Source of the DNA: a bacterium
Lineage (GTDB): Bacteria; Omnitrophota; Gorgyraeia; Gygaellales; Profunditerraquicolaceae
Reading direction: 5' to 3'
NCBI GenBank assembly: GCA_004298075.1
Contig: SCRK01000115.1
Span: forward strand, 1 to 5,123
DNA length: 5,123 nucleotides
Shown here: piece by piece, positions 1 through 4,670 of the stretch
Layout: each line of letters begins with the position of its first letter
How positions within the stretch are numbered: the first letter of the stretch is position 1
Notes under the pieces: model-generated
What the model saw: the letters and a program-made list of their open reading frames with translations, nothing else
What the model was told of the DNA's origin: nothing
The model's database searches: none
Program-made: the position numbers and the translations under genes

Positions 1-974
1 AGCGGCCCTATAACTGCGGCAAATGCCGCTCCGGAATTGATGCCGAAGACCGCCACCGCGACCGCAATCGCTAATTCAAAGTTATTGCTTGCCGCTGTAA
101 ATGAAAGTGTTGCTGTCTTTGCGTAGCCGGCATTAAACTTCTTTCCCATATAGAATGATAGTAAAAACATTACTACAAAGTAAATAAGCAGAGGGATGGC
201 GATCCTTGCCACATCAAGCGGGATCTTGATTATATACTCTCCCTTCAAGGAAAACATAACAATAATAGTAAATAATAAGGCGACTAAGGTTAGCGGGCTA
301 ATTTTAGGTATGAACTTATTCTCATACCACGCTTTATTTTTCAATTTAATAAGAGCGAAGCGCGTAATAACGCCGGCTATAAATGGAACGCCAAGGTATA
401 TAAAGACGCTTTGCGCGATTTGAGCAATGGTAACATTGACCGCGATACCATGCAGCCCAAACCAAGTCGGTATAATAGTGATAAAAACCCAAGCATATAC
501 TGAATAAAACAAAACTTGAAATATAGAGTTAAACGCAACCAATCCGGCGCAGTATTCAGTATCCCCTTTGGCTAAATCATTCCAGACTATTACCATAGCA
601 ATGCATCTTGCCAAACCGATCATGATCAAACCGACCATATATTCCGGGTAATTTCTTAAAAACAATACGGCCAGGGCAAACATTAAGATAGGGCCGATAA
701 TCCAGTTTTGCACTAACGATATAGATAGTATTTTGAAATTGCGAAAAACATCTCCCATTTCTTCATACTTAACTTTAGCCAATGGCGGATACATCATTAA
801 TATCAGCCCTATGGCGATCGGGATATTGGTTGTTCCAACCTGGAACTTACTCCAAAAATGAGCAATCTGCGGATAGAAATAGCCCGAAAAGACACCTACG
901 GCCATAGCAAGAAATATCCATAGCGTTAAGAATCTATCCAGAAAAGATAATTTACCCGTAACACCTGCTTTCAT
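1..974 (-). CDS. acr3: ACR3-family arsenite efflux permease, 3' end outside window
   Basis: An inner-membrane carrier that exports arsenite (and often antimonite) using the proton-motive force; this is known for the ACR3 (bile acid/arsenite/riboflavin, BART) family. I read 324 uninterrupted codons from ATG 974 to the left edge. Family hallmarks in order are the N-terminal LSFLDRFLTLWIFLAM segment, YPPLAKVKYE near residue 65, the ARCIAMV motif with the essential TM4 cysteine at C124, VWNDLAKGD, TLSFTAASNNFELAIA, and GINSG followed by AVIGPL at the edge. The conserved Glu of the GPLVEVP motif would lie just outside, so only the last few dozen residues of a roughly 350-residue protein are missing. 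AAGGAG at 980-985, about 5 bases before ATG, supports the start. No ArsR, ArsC or ArsM gene is visible beside it. The identification rests on strong, long motif agreement. Confidence 0.95.
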   Translation of the reverse strand, partial: MKAGVTGKLSFLDRFLTLWIFLAMAVGVFSGYFYPQIAHFWSKFQVGTTNIPIAIGLILMMYPPLAKVKYEEMGDVFRNFKILSISLVQNWIIGPILMFALAVLFLRNYPEYMVGLIMIGLARCIAMVIVWNDLAKGDTEYCAGLVAFNSIFQVLFYSVYAWVFITIIPTWFGLHGIAVNVTIAQIAQSVFIYLGVPFIAGVITRFALIKLKNKAWYENKFIPKISPLTLVALLFTIIVMFSLKGEYIIKIPLDVARIAIPLLIYFVVMFLLSFYMGKKFNAGYAKTATLSFTAASNNFELAIAVAVAVFGINSGAAFAAVIGP

Positions 975-992
975 TCCTTCTCCTTCTTTTTA

Positions 993-1021
993 ATTTTACC
1001 CCAAATAAAAACCCTCTGCAA
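993..1021 (-). promoter_or_regulatory. candidate promoter for acr3, overlapping the upstream terminator
   Basis: On the minus strand TTGCAG (1016-1021) is followed after exactly 17 bases by TAAAAT (993-998). The -10 matches the sigma70 consensus at 5 of 6 positions and the -35 at only 3 of 6. The -35 element lies inside the 3' arm of the hairpin at 1010-1042. Transcription from here would leave a leader of about 10-15 bases before the acr3 ATG, just enough for the ribosome binding site. There is little other room for an acr3 promoter between the hairpin and the start codon. This is inferred from spacing alone; read-through from upstream is the alternative. Confidence 0.35.
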
Positions 1022-1042
1022 GTATTTTACTCACAGAGGGTT
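1002..1042 (-). terminator. intrinsic terminator after the DUF347 gene (module copy 1)
   Basis: Minus-strand RNA folds AACCCTCTG (1034-1042) on CAGAGGGTT (1010-1018). The stem continues inward through a U-G and a G-U pair into AGTA/TACT, with an AAA loop. It is followed by the T-rich run TTTTATTT. The two wobble pairs become C-A mismatches in plus-strand RNA, so the structure is built for the minus strand, where it ends the transcript of the DUF347 gene upstream of acr3. Confidence 0.75.
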
Positions 1043-1068
1043 GGAATATTCTTCTCTCCGCCATGGAC
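1010..1068 (-). repeat. 59-bp terminator module, copy 1
   Basis: Read on the minus strand this unit is the box GTCCATGGCGG, a 15-nt variable spacer, then the hairpin AACCCTCTG-loop-CAGAGGGTT. It aligns without gaps to 1991-2049. The box and both stem arms are identical, while the spacer (about 5 of 15) and the loop (about 9 of 15) have diverged, giving roughly 43 of 59 identities overall. Both copies lie 3' of a minus-strand gene. Confidence 0.7.
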
Positions 1069-1071
1069 TAA

Positions 1072-1137
1072 TTTCGTAACTGGTTAGACCCAGGGGAAAG
1101 GATAGAAATATATAAAGAACTAGCTATGATTACTTAA
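1072..1137 (+). other. short coding-like remnant resembling 2791-2859
   Basis: In the plus frame starting with TTT at 1072, 21 codons run to TAA (1135-1137). They begin FRNW and contain a KEL triplet near the end. Compared codon for codon with 2791-2859, 9 of 21 residues agree (FRNW, E, KEL, I), and about 38 of 63 bases agree without a gap. There is no start codon: a TAA stands directly before FRNW. It is therefore at most the decayed tail of a gene or a repeat that happens to be open. I do not recognise the family, and the similarity was found by eye. Confidence 0.3.
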
Positions 1138-1180
1138 GAGCCTCTTTCACTCTCAATATATCGGCTGCTCACGCCATCCC

Positions 1181-1947
1181 CTATGTCCATTGTCCATGTT
1201 TATGATTTAATAATCTCTCTTTCTCTAATTTATTCTCTCTGGAAATAGCAAAGAATAGAATTATAAGAATGACTATTGAAGAACCTATCGTGCCAAGATT
1301 AAGTCCTCCCATTTTAATAGGCTTGGTAAGGAGATCGCCGAATGTAGCACCAAAAGGTCTTGTTAAAACAAATGCCACCCAAAATAATAATACTCCGGAA
1401 ATTTTGGTATAAAAATGTAATAAAGCTACGATGACAAGTATTACAGATAGCACAATTGCACCATTCAAAAATCCGAGCCCCATGTTAGTGGCAAGAAAAT
1501 CTCCCGCAGCCGTTCCTAATGTATTTGCGAATAAAATGCCATCCAATAAAAAGATTCGGCTTTGAATGTAGTAATGTATTCTACATTTATTGATTTTTCC
1601 TTTTTATGCCAGGTTGCCAGAACTATCAATAGAATTGCTATTAAAATTAAGGACCCTCTTGTATAACCAAGTTTTAATGTGCGGTCAATGAAATCTGACA
1701 TCGCAGTGCCCACTATAGCAGAGGCGGTAAAAGTCAACCAATACATCCAGGGATGATAACCCTTCAAAGATAGCTTAATCGTCAGCAATATTAGAAACAA
1801 ACTCATAAATATCATAATAGTCTCCCAATAACCTAAATTAAAGGTCATGGAAAACATATCCGCACCGGTTTCCCCCAGTGTTGTTGACGCTATTTTAATA
1901 ACCCAATATAAGAAAATGATGTGTGGGACTCTATTTCTTATAGACAT
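1181..1947 (-). pseudogene. DUF347-repeat (COG4705) membrane protein, disrupted by one frameshift
   Basis: An uncharacterised inner-membrane protein. DUF347 proteins carry four tandem repeats, each with two membrane helices and a conserved Trp. All four are visible: LYWVIK (W15) with GETGAD, MYWLTF (W70) with GTAMSDF, FYWMA (W135) with GTAAGDF, and LFWVAF with GATFGD. The first half reads in one frame from ATG 1947 and stops at 1516-1518 after 143 residues. The second half reads in another frame, open from 1546, to TAG at 1181-1183. Inserting one base between 1538 and 1537 restores W-M-A-I-L-F-A-N-T-L-G-T and a single protein of about 255 residues, a normal family length. A recent mutation or a sequencing/assembly error fits best, because both halves remain well conserved. 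No clear Shine-Dalgarno sequence or promoter is visible before ATG 1947. The function is unknown. Confidence 0.8.
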
Positions 1948-1983
1948 TTCACAAGAAAATAACTCATGTTATATTCTTTATTC

Positions 1984-2023
1984 CAAACAAAACCCTCTGC
2001 AATATATTTTATCACAGAGGGTT
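1984..2023 (-). terminator. intrinsic terminator after the pilin gene (module copy 2)
   Basis: Minus-strand RNA pairs AACCCTCTG (2015-2023) with CAGAGGGTT (1991-1999). The stem extends through U-G and G-U wobbles plus three A-U/U-A pairs, with a 5-nt loop, and is followed by TTGTTT. As in copy 1, the wobbles pair only in minus-strand RNA. It lies about 65 bases after the pilin stop codon and before the DUF347 gene. Confidence 0.7.
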
Positions 2024-2049
2024 AAGAAATCAAACCCACCGCCATGGAC
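1991..2049 (-). repeat. 59-bp terminator module, copy 2
   Basis: Same layout and length as the copy at 1010-1068: GTCCATGGCGG box (2039-2049), 15-nt spacer (2024-2038), then the hairpin (1991-2023). Conserved blocks with diverged spacers suggest an old duplication kept for its structure, or a family of intergenic elements in this genome. Confidence 0.7.
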
Positions 2050-2087
2050 GACCTGAGAAGGATAAACCCTACCGTGACCAATTACAA

Positions 2088-2642
2088 TTATGACGGCATG
2101 CCAAAACACGCAGCATTATTATCCCAGTACTGACAGTGGAACGTACCCACACCAGTACCTGGATAAAAGGTCGTATAGATCGTATAGTACCTCGAGGCGT
2201 CAGGAGTTTTTCCCCCGCCGCCAGTTTGGCTATTGCATCTGCCAGCAAGCAAAGTCACCTGAGTCAAGTTAGGGGTACCTGTTATCTCATAGAAATAATA
2301 ATCAGCAGAATTACATACAGCAGCCGTAGCATCCACCCCCACGTCGGCATTCTGTATATTGGTCATATCACCATTCTCCAACCAATATTGATAGGCAAGC
2401 TGACGCATAGTGCCTAGACGCACCTTAGCTGAAGCAGTTCTTCCTTTCTCCACCATAAGGGAGTATTGGGTAATACCTACTGCAGCAAGTATGCCGACGA
2501 TGATTATGACTACGATTAGTTCGATTAACGTAAAACCATGCTTCTTATTGGAATTGACTAGTGAATTGTCTTCTTCAGAGAGAGAGAGAGAGAGAGTCTG
2601 TACTGCTTTGGCTGGTTTACTGGCTTTTAGGCTGGGAAGCAT
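2088..2642 (-). CDS. type IV pilin-like protein (pseudopilin) with N-terminal methylation motif
   Basis: A secreted pilin or pseudopilin subunit that would be cut and N-methylated by a prepilin peptidase and assembled into a pilus or type II secretion pseudopilus. The class III signal is clear: K-K-H-G36 | F37-T-L-I-E41, with Glu at +5, then a hydrophobic helix to about residue 57. Of 184 residues, 148 are mature. The C-terminal domain has four cysteines (C110, C136, C170, C179), enough for two disulfides, and a Gly-rich stretch near 141-144. ATG 2642 is the only possible start: a stop codon lies three codons upstream and there is no other in-frame start before the cleavage site. No good Shine-Dalgarno sequence precedes it. 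The 36-residue leader is unusually long and includes an LSLSLS stretch encoded by a (CT)10 repeat. It has its own promoter and terminator, and no pilus assembly genes are nearby. Confidence 0.9.
   Translation of the reverse strand: MLPSLKASKPAKAVQTLSLSLSEEDNSLVNSNKKHGFTLIELIVVIIIVGILAAVGITQYSLMVEKGRTASAKVRLGTMRQLAYQYWLENGDMTNIQNADVGVDATAAVCNSADYYFYEITGTPNLTQVTLLAGRCNSQTGGGGKTPDASRYYTIYTTFYPGTGVGTFHCQYWDNNAACFGMPS
2577..2596 (-). repeat. (CT)10 dinucleotide microsatellite inside the pilin leader
   Basis: Ten perfect AG units on the plus strand, read as CT on the coding strand, encode residues 16-22 (TLSLSLS), upstream of the prepilin cleavage site. With nine units the next codon becomes TGA. 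With eleven, translation reaches TAG seven codons later (CTG AAG AAG ACA ATT CAC TAG). Only unit numbers differing by multiples of three keep the pilin frame. This is the layout of a slipped-strand ON/OFF contingency tract; that it varies is inferred. Confidence 0.9.
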
Positions 2643-2678
2643 TATAGTTTATAGGGTTAAGTTGCGGTTACATAGGCA

Positions 2679-2707
2679 ATTATACTACTCTTTTAATATA
2701 TACACAA
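2679..2707 (-). promoter_or_regulatory. sigma70-type promoter for the pilin gene
   Basis: On the minus strand TTGTGT (2702-2707) is followed after 17 bases by a perfect TATAAT (2679-2684). A start about 7 bases downstream would give a 5' leader of roughly 30 bases before ATG 2642. The surroundings are strongly AT-rich. The -35 matches only at TTG. Confidence 0.6.
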
Positions 2708-2737
2708 TATTTTAAATAGTTATCCATAATTTTGGCA

Positions 2738-2765
2738 ATAAAAAAGGCACCTATTGCTAGATGCC
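2738..2765 (-). terminator. intrinsic terminator of the DUF134-DsrE operon
   Basis: Minus-strand RNA forms an 8-bp stem, GGCATCTA with TAGGTGCC including one U-G pair (2746-2765), closed by a GCAA tetraloop and followed by TTTTTTAT (2738-2745). It stands about 90 bases after the DsrE-like stop codon and just upstream of the pilin promoter, separating the two transcripts. Confidence 0.85.
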
Positions 2766-2790
2766 AGATTTACTCCCCCTATATGATACG

Positions 2791-2859
2791 TTTCGCAACT
2801 GGTGCATGACGGAGGAAATTGAGAAATTGCATAAAGAACTGACCGATATTTCTTGCTAA
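2791..2859 (+). other. short coding-like remnant resembling 1072-1137
   Basis: A plus-strand reading of 22 codons beginning FRNW and ending IS-C-stop (TAA 2857-2859, overlapping the DsrE-like stop codon on the other strand). It shares FRNW, E, KEL and I at the same spacing with 1072-1137. It contains an internal ATG giving a 17-codon frame, but no ribosome binding site sits before that ATG. I do not recognise a family. Treat it as a possible gene remnant or diverged intergenic repeat. Confidence 0.3.
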
Positions 2860-3176
2860 AAAGTTACGACCTTATCGCTTTCTTCGATAATCTCATACAT
2901 ATCCTTCATTGTGTTAATAGGGCACATTTCATTGTCTTCCTGATTACGGGATTTAATACATGTTCCGCAGGCAAGTATTTTTCCACCAGACTGAAGAAAC
3001 TTCTCTGCCTGCTCAATGGTATTGAATTTATCCGTGCTTATCTTCTGATACTCAACACCCTTACCAGCCAAAAACACTTTAACCTCATCTTTTTGCCCAA
3101 GACAAAAGTTTGCATACCGCAGGGCATTCCAAGAAGTTTCCGCATCATTACTTGAGATAATAACTCCTATTTTCAT
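2856..3176 (-). CDS. DsrE-like small sulfur-relay family protein
   Basis: A 106-residue cytoplasmic protein of the DsrE/DsrF-like family (a TusD/YchN-type alpha/beta fold), whose members carry or sense sulfane sulfur on cysteines. It opens with a beta strand MKIGVIISSNDAE. An F-L-A-G-K-G-V-E stretch follows at 35-42, then the typical ILACGTC segment with C70 and C73 forming CxxC. C25 and C85 are further cysteines. I start it at ATG 3176, not at the ATG 21 bases upstream, because AGGGAGG (3183-3189) is well spaced for 3176 and the family starts at MKIGVI. That ribosome binding site overlaps the stop codon of the preceding NifX-like gene, so the two are probably translationally coupled. It is the last gene of the four-gene operon. 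The substrate is unknown; a persulfide carrier or donor to the NifX-like protein is a guess. Confidence 0.8.
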   Translation of the reverse strand: MKIGVIISSNDAETSWNALRYANFCLGQKDEVKVFLAGKGVEYQKISTDKFNTIEQAEKFLQSGGKILACGTCIKSRNQEDNEMCPINTMKDMYEIIEESDKVVTF

Positions 3177-3182
3177 TATAAT

Positions 3183-3189
3183 CCTCCCT
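3183..3189 (-). promoter_or_regulatory. ribosome binding site fixing the DsrE-like start
   Basis: AGGGAGG on the minus strand, ending 6 bases before ATG 3176, overlaps the TAG stop codon (3188-3190) of the upstream gene. The longer reading from 3197 would place its ATG inside the upstream coding region without such a site. Confidence 0.75.
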
Positions 3190-3553
3190 AATGGCAACCG
3201 TGCTGGCCGCAGGCATTCTGCGCGGTTATCTCCTCAAGCCCGCCTTTGGAGAACTGGCTGACGATATCTGCGACTGTACCCGGGATAGCCCGATAAGCTT
3301 TGATCCCACCCTCATTGAGCTTTTGCACTGCCCGGCCACCCATTCCACCAGTAACCACAGCATCAATCGACTTTCCCATCAACGCATTCATTGGTTGACA
3401 CATACCGTGCGCGTGATGTTGGTTTGCATTATCAATAATCTCTACGGAATCTTTTTCTGTATCAACAATGGTAAAATACGGCGCGCTGCCGAAATGTCCA
3501 TAAACCTTAGCGCTCTTACCTTCATTTGTTTCTGTCGGGATACATAGTTTCAT
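3188..3553 (-). CDS. NifX/NafY-type protein (dinitrogenase iron-molybdenum cofactor biosynthesis family)
   Basis: A 121-residue single-domain protein of the PF02579 family, which binds FeMo-cofactor precursors in NifX/NafY. Most members outside nitrogenase clusters are uncharacterised. It begins MKLCIPTETNEGKSAKVYGHFG with the family HFG at 20-22 and YFTIVD at 26-31. H46, H47, H49 and C52 follow in the HHAHGMCQP segment, then DAVVTGGMGGRAVQKLNEGGIKAY around 64-87. The tail is A-C-G-Q-H-G-C-H, a typical metal-binding ending. I chose ATG 3553: AAAGGAG (3561-3567) precedes it, and this ATG overlaps the TGA of the methyltransferase (ATGA). A longer reading from 3592 has no support. No nif genes are visible, so a nitrogenase role is unlikely; a metal or cluster carrier is the reasonable inference. 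Confidence 0.88.
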   Translation of the reverse strand: MKLCIPTETNEGKSAKVYGHFGSAPYFTIVDTEKDSVEIIDNANQHHAHGMCQPMNALMGKSIDAVVTGGMGGRAVQKLNEGGIKAYRAIPGTVADIVSQFSKGGLEEITAQNACGQHGCH

Positions 3554-4146
3554 CTTGCTGCTCCTTTCATGGCTATAATAACAGTCTGACACACGTCCCT
3601 ATAAATCTTAACAACCAATCCTGCATTCTCTAAATATTCTTTTACGGCCGATAAGGGCATTTTAGATGCCGCGTGGCTATGCCCATCTAACGCGTGCACC
3701 TTTTCCATTATCTTCTCCCCTCGTTTATTCAAATCAGCGATAATAAGCTCGTTTTTCGCCACCCGGATCATTTCCTTTAAGCATTTAACCGGATTTTTAG
3801 CGTGATGGATGAAATTCACTGAAATCACATAATCAAAAGAGTTATCTTTATATTTCAACTTTTCGGCATTCATAATCTTAAGCGATACAGATTTATCAAG
3901 TTTAAGGCTTTTAAGTTTTAGCCTGGCTGTTTTTTGCGCTTTCCTATCCAGATCGATTGAAACTGCCTTTAAACCCTTCTTTGCCAAAGCAACAACCATA
4001 TGCCCCTTGCCTGTGCCAACCTCAAGAACTCTTCCGCCTGAAATTTTAGCTTTTGTAAGAATGAATTTTCTGGCCTTGGGGATATCGTAACCATAACTCT
4101 TGAACAGCTTCAGCCTGTCTTGGTCCTGCTTTATTAAATTATCCAT
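3550..4146 (-). CDS. class I SAM-dependent methyltransferase
   Basis: A 198-residue cytoplasmic Rossmann-fold methyltransferase. Motif I is VLEVGTGKG at 40-48. An acidic residue after strand 2 is D65 or D67 in SIDLD. NAEKL at 93-97 and FDYVISVNFIHH at 104-115 form the post-I/motif II region, followed by NPVKCLKEMIRVAKN, which fits the methyltransferase 11/25 type. Residues 152-162 (ALDGHSHAASK) precede a C-terminal helix-strand region and may shape the substrate pocket. It is too short for ArsM and lacks its cysteine set, so arsenic methylation is not supported. ATG 4146 directly abuts the DUF134 stop codon, with AGAGGA inside the end of DUF134 as its ribosome binding site. Its stop overlaps the NifX-like ATG. 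The methyl acceptor is unknown; the context suggests a metal- or sulfur-related small molecule or a partner protein. Confidence 0.85.
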   Translation of the reverse strand: MDNLIKQDQDRLKLFKSYGYDIPKARKFILTKAKISGGRVLEVGTGKGHMVVALAKKGLKAVSIDLDRKAQKTARLKLKSLKLDKSVSLKIMNAEKLKYKDNSFDYVISVNFIHHAKNPVKCLKEMIRVAKNELIIADLNKRGEKIMEKVHALDGHSHAASKMPLSAVKEYLENAGLVVKIYRDVCQTVIIAMKGAAR

Positions 4147-4443
4147 TTAGCCTATCCTCTTGACCTTTCCGCCTTCTATCTTTAAAGCTTTGGCGTTTAA
4201 AAGAACATCCGCTATCTTTTTATGCGCCTTCCCTATGATATTGCCGAAAGTCTGCCGGGAAATATTCATTTTTTTGGCTGCGTCTTTCTGATATAAGCCT
4301 TCTAAATCCGCAAGCCTAACCGCCTCTAGTTCATCCAGCATAAGATTCACTTCTTCCAGCATATCCAAAGGTATGCCCCGTGGCTTAAAGTAATTTGTAT
4401 CGGGATTACATCTTATCCGCCTGCACCTGCACGGCCTAGGCAT
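4147..4443 (-). CDS. DUF134 (UPF0251) helix-turn-helix protein, probable operon regulator
   Basis: A 98-residue DNA-binding-type protein. The family start MPRPCRCRRI is present, with cysteines C5, C7 and C12 that may sense redox state or metal. F19-x-P-x-G-x-P, then LMLDELEAVRLADLEGL at 34-50, and a sigma-region-4-like helix-turn-helix at about 51-77 (QKDAAKKMNISRQTFGNIIGKAHKKIA) follow. IEGG near the C-terminus is also typical. The length is normal. ATG 4443 has GAGG about 7 bases upstream. As first gene of the operon, with a palindrome at the promoter, it is likely an autorepressor or sensor. DUF134 genes commonly neighbour NifX-like genes, which agrees with the layout here. The target site and ligand are inferred. 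Confidence 0.88.
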   Translation of the reverse strand: MPRPCRCRRIRCNPDTNYFKPRGIPLDMLEEVNLMLDELEAVRLADLEGLYQKDAAKKMNISRQTFGNIIGKAHKKIADVLLNAKALKIEGGKVKRIG

Positions 4444-4458
4444 ATATCCTCTCTTTAG

Positions 4459-4478
4459 TTATTGGCATATGCTAATAA
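4459..4478 (-). promoter_or_regulatory. 20-bp palindrome, probable operator of the DUF134 operon
   Basis: TTATTRGCATATGCYAATAA is an inverted repeat centred on GCATATGC with one non-complementary pair in twenty positions. It overlaps the -10 element and covers the predicted transcription start, the place where a bound protein would block initiation. The first gene of the operon encodes a helix-turn-helix protein, the natural candidate to bind it. I found no second copy in the window. Confidence 0.6.
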
Positions 4479-4503
4479 TACCACACCCAACGAATCTTGT
4501 CAA
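4475..4503 (-). promoter_or_regulatory. sigma70-type promoter of the DUF134 operon
   Basis: The minus strand carries a perfect TTGACA (4498-4503), a 17-base spacer and TATTAT (4475-4480, 5 of 6). It lies 25-50 bases upstream of the predicted start region's ATG at 4443, leaving a leader of about 25 bases. It is the closest match to consensus that I saw in the window. Confidence 0.8.
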
Positions 4504-4513
4504 ATTCAAGTTT

Positions 4514-4551
4514 AGAAAAACAAAAAACCCGGCTAATTTTACAGCCGGGCT
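4514..4551 (-). terminator. intrinsic terminator after tRNA-Asn
   Basis: Minus-strand RNA pairs GCCCGGCT-side bases 4543-4549 with AGCCGGG-side bases 4528-4534 (7 G/C-rich pairs, 8-nt loop), followed by TTTTTTGTTTTT (4516-4527). It ends the ABC-F/tRNA-Asn transcript just upstream of the DUF134 operon promoter. Confidence 0.88.
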
Positions 4552-4561
4552 TAATGAAGAT

Positions 4562-4637
4562 TGGCTCCCCCTCTAGGACTCGAACCTAGGACCTGGAGAT
4601 TAACAGTCTCTCGCTCTACCAACTGAGCTAAGGGGGA
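4562..4637 (-). tRNA. tRNA-Asn (anticodon GUU)
   Basis: A 76-nt cloverleaf on the minus strand. The acceptor stem is TCCCCCT with AGGGGGA, the D stem GCTC/GAGC, and the anticodon loop CTGTTAA with GTT at 4602-4604. The T stem is CTAGG/CCTAG around TTCGAGT, the discriminator is G, and CCA is encoded (4562-4564). The outermost anticodon-stem pair is A-C; the other four pairs are sound. It decodes AAC/AAU. It starts 33 bases after the ABC-F stop codon and has no clear promoter of its own, so it may be processed from the ABC-F transcript. Confidence 0.97.
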
Positions 4638-4670
4638 ATTGATTAGAGAATTGTGAGTGGTATTTTAACA

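Noticed and set aside
196..423. Plus-strand open frame of 75 codons
   Set aside because: It is antisense to well-conserved ACR3 coding sequence and has no ribosome binding site.
1010..1063. Reading the repeat module on the plus strand as the 3' end of a tRNA-Ser (long variable arm, CTCCGCCA end)
   Set aside because: No T loop (TTCRA) or 5' half is present, the plus-strand hairpin has C-A mismatches, and the minus-strand terminator explains it better.
1535..1555. Programmed -1 frameshifting in the DUF347 gene at the TTTTT run
   Set aside because: No proper X-XXY-YYZ heptamer in the right phase, no following pseudoknot seen, and a slip there would lose the conserved Trp; a one-base deletion after it fits better.
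1984..2023. A promoter for the DUF347 gene using TTGCAG of module copy 2
   Set aside because: No acceptable -10 at 16-18 bases: TAAAGA is poor, and TATAAC lies about 23 bases away.
2090..2715. Three plus-strand open frames (2090-2272, 2136-2417, 2410-2715)
   Set aside because: They mirror the pilin gene, show no domain, and lack start signals.
3191..3547. Plus-strand frame of 118 codons
   Set aside because: It lies antisense to the NifX-like gene, whose motifs are unmistakable.
3550..4146. Arsenite methyltransferase ArsM, suggested by the nearby acr3
   Set aside because: The protein is too short, lacks the ArsM cysteine set, and belongs to a different transcript.
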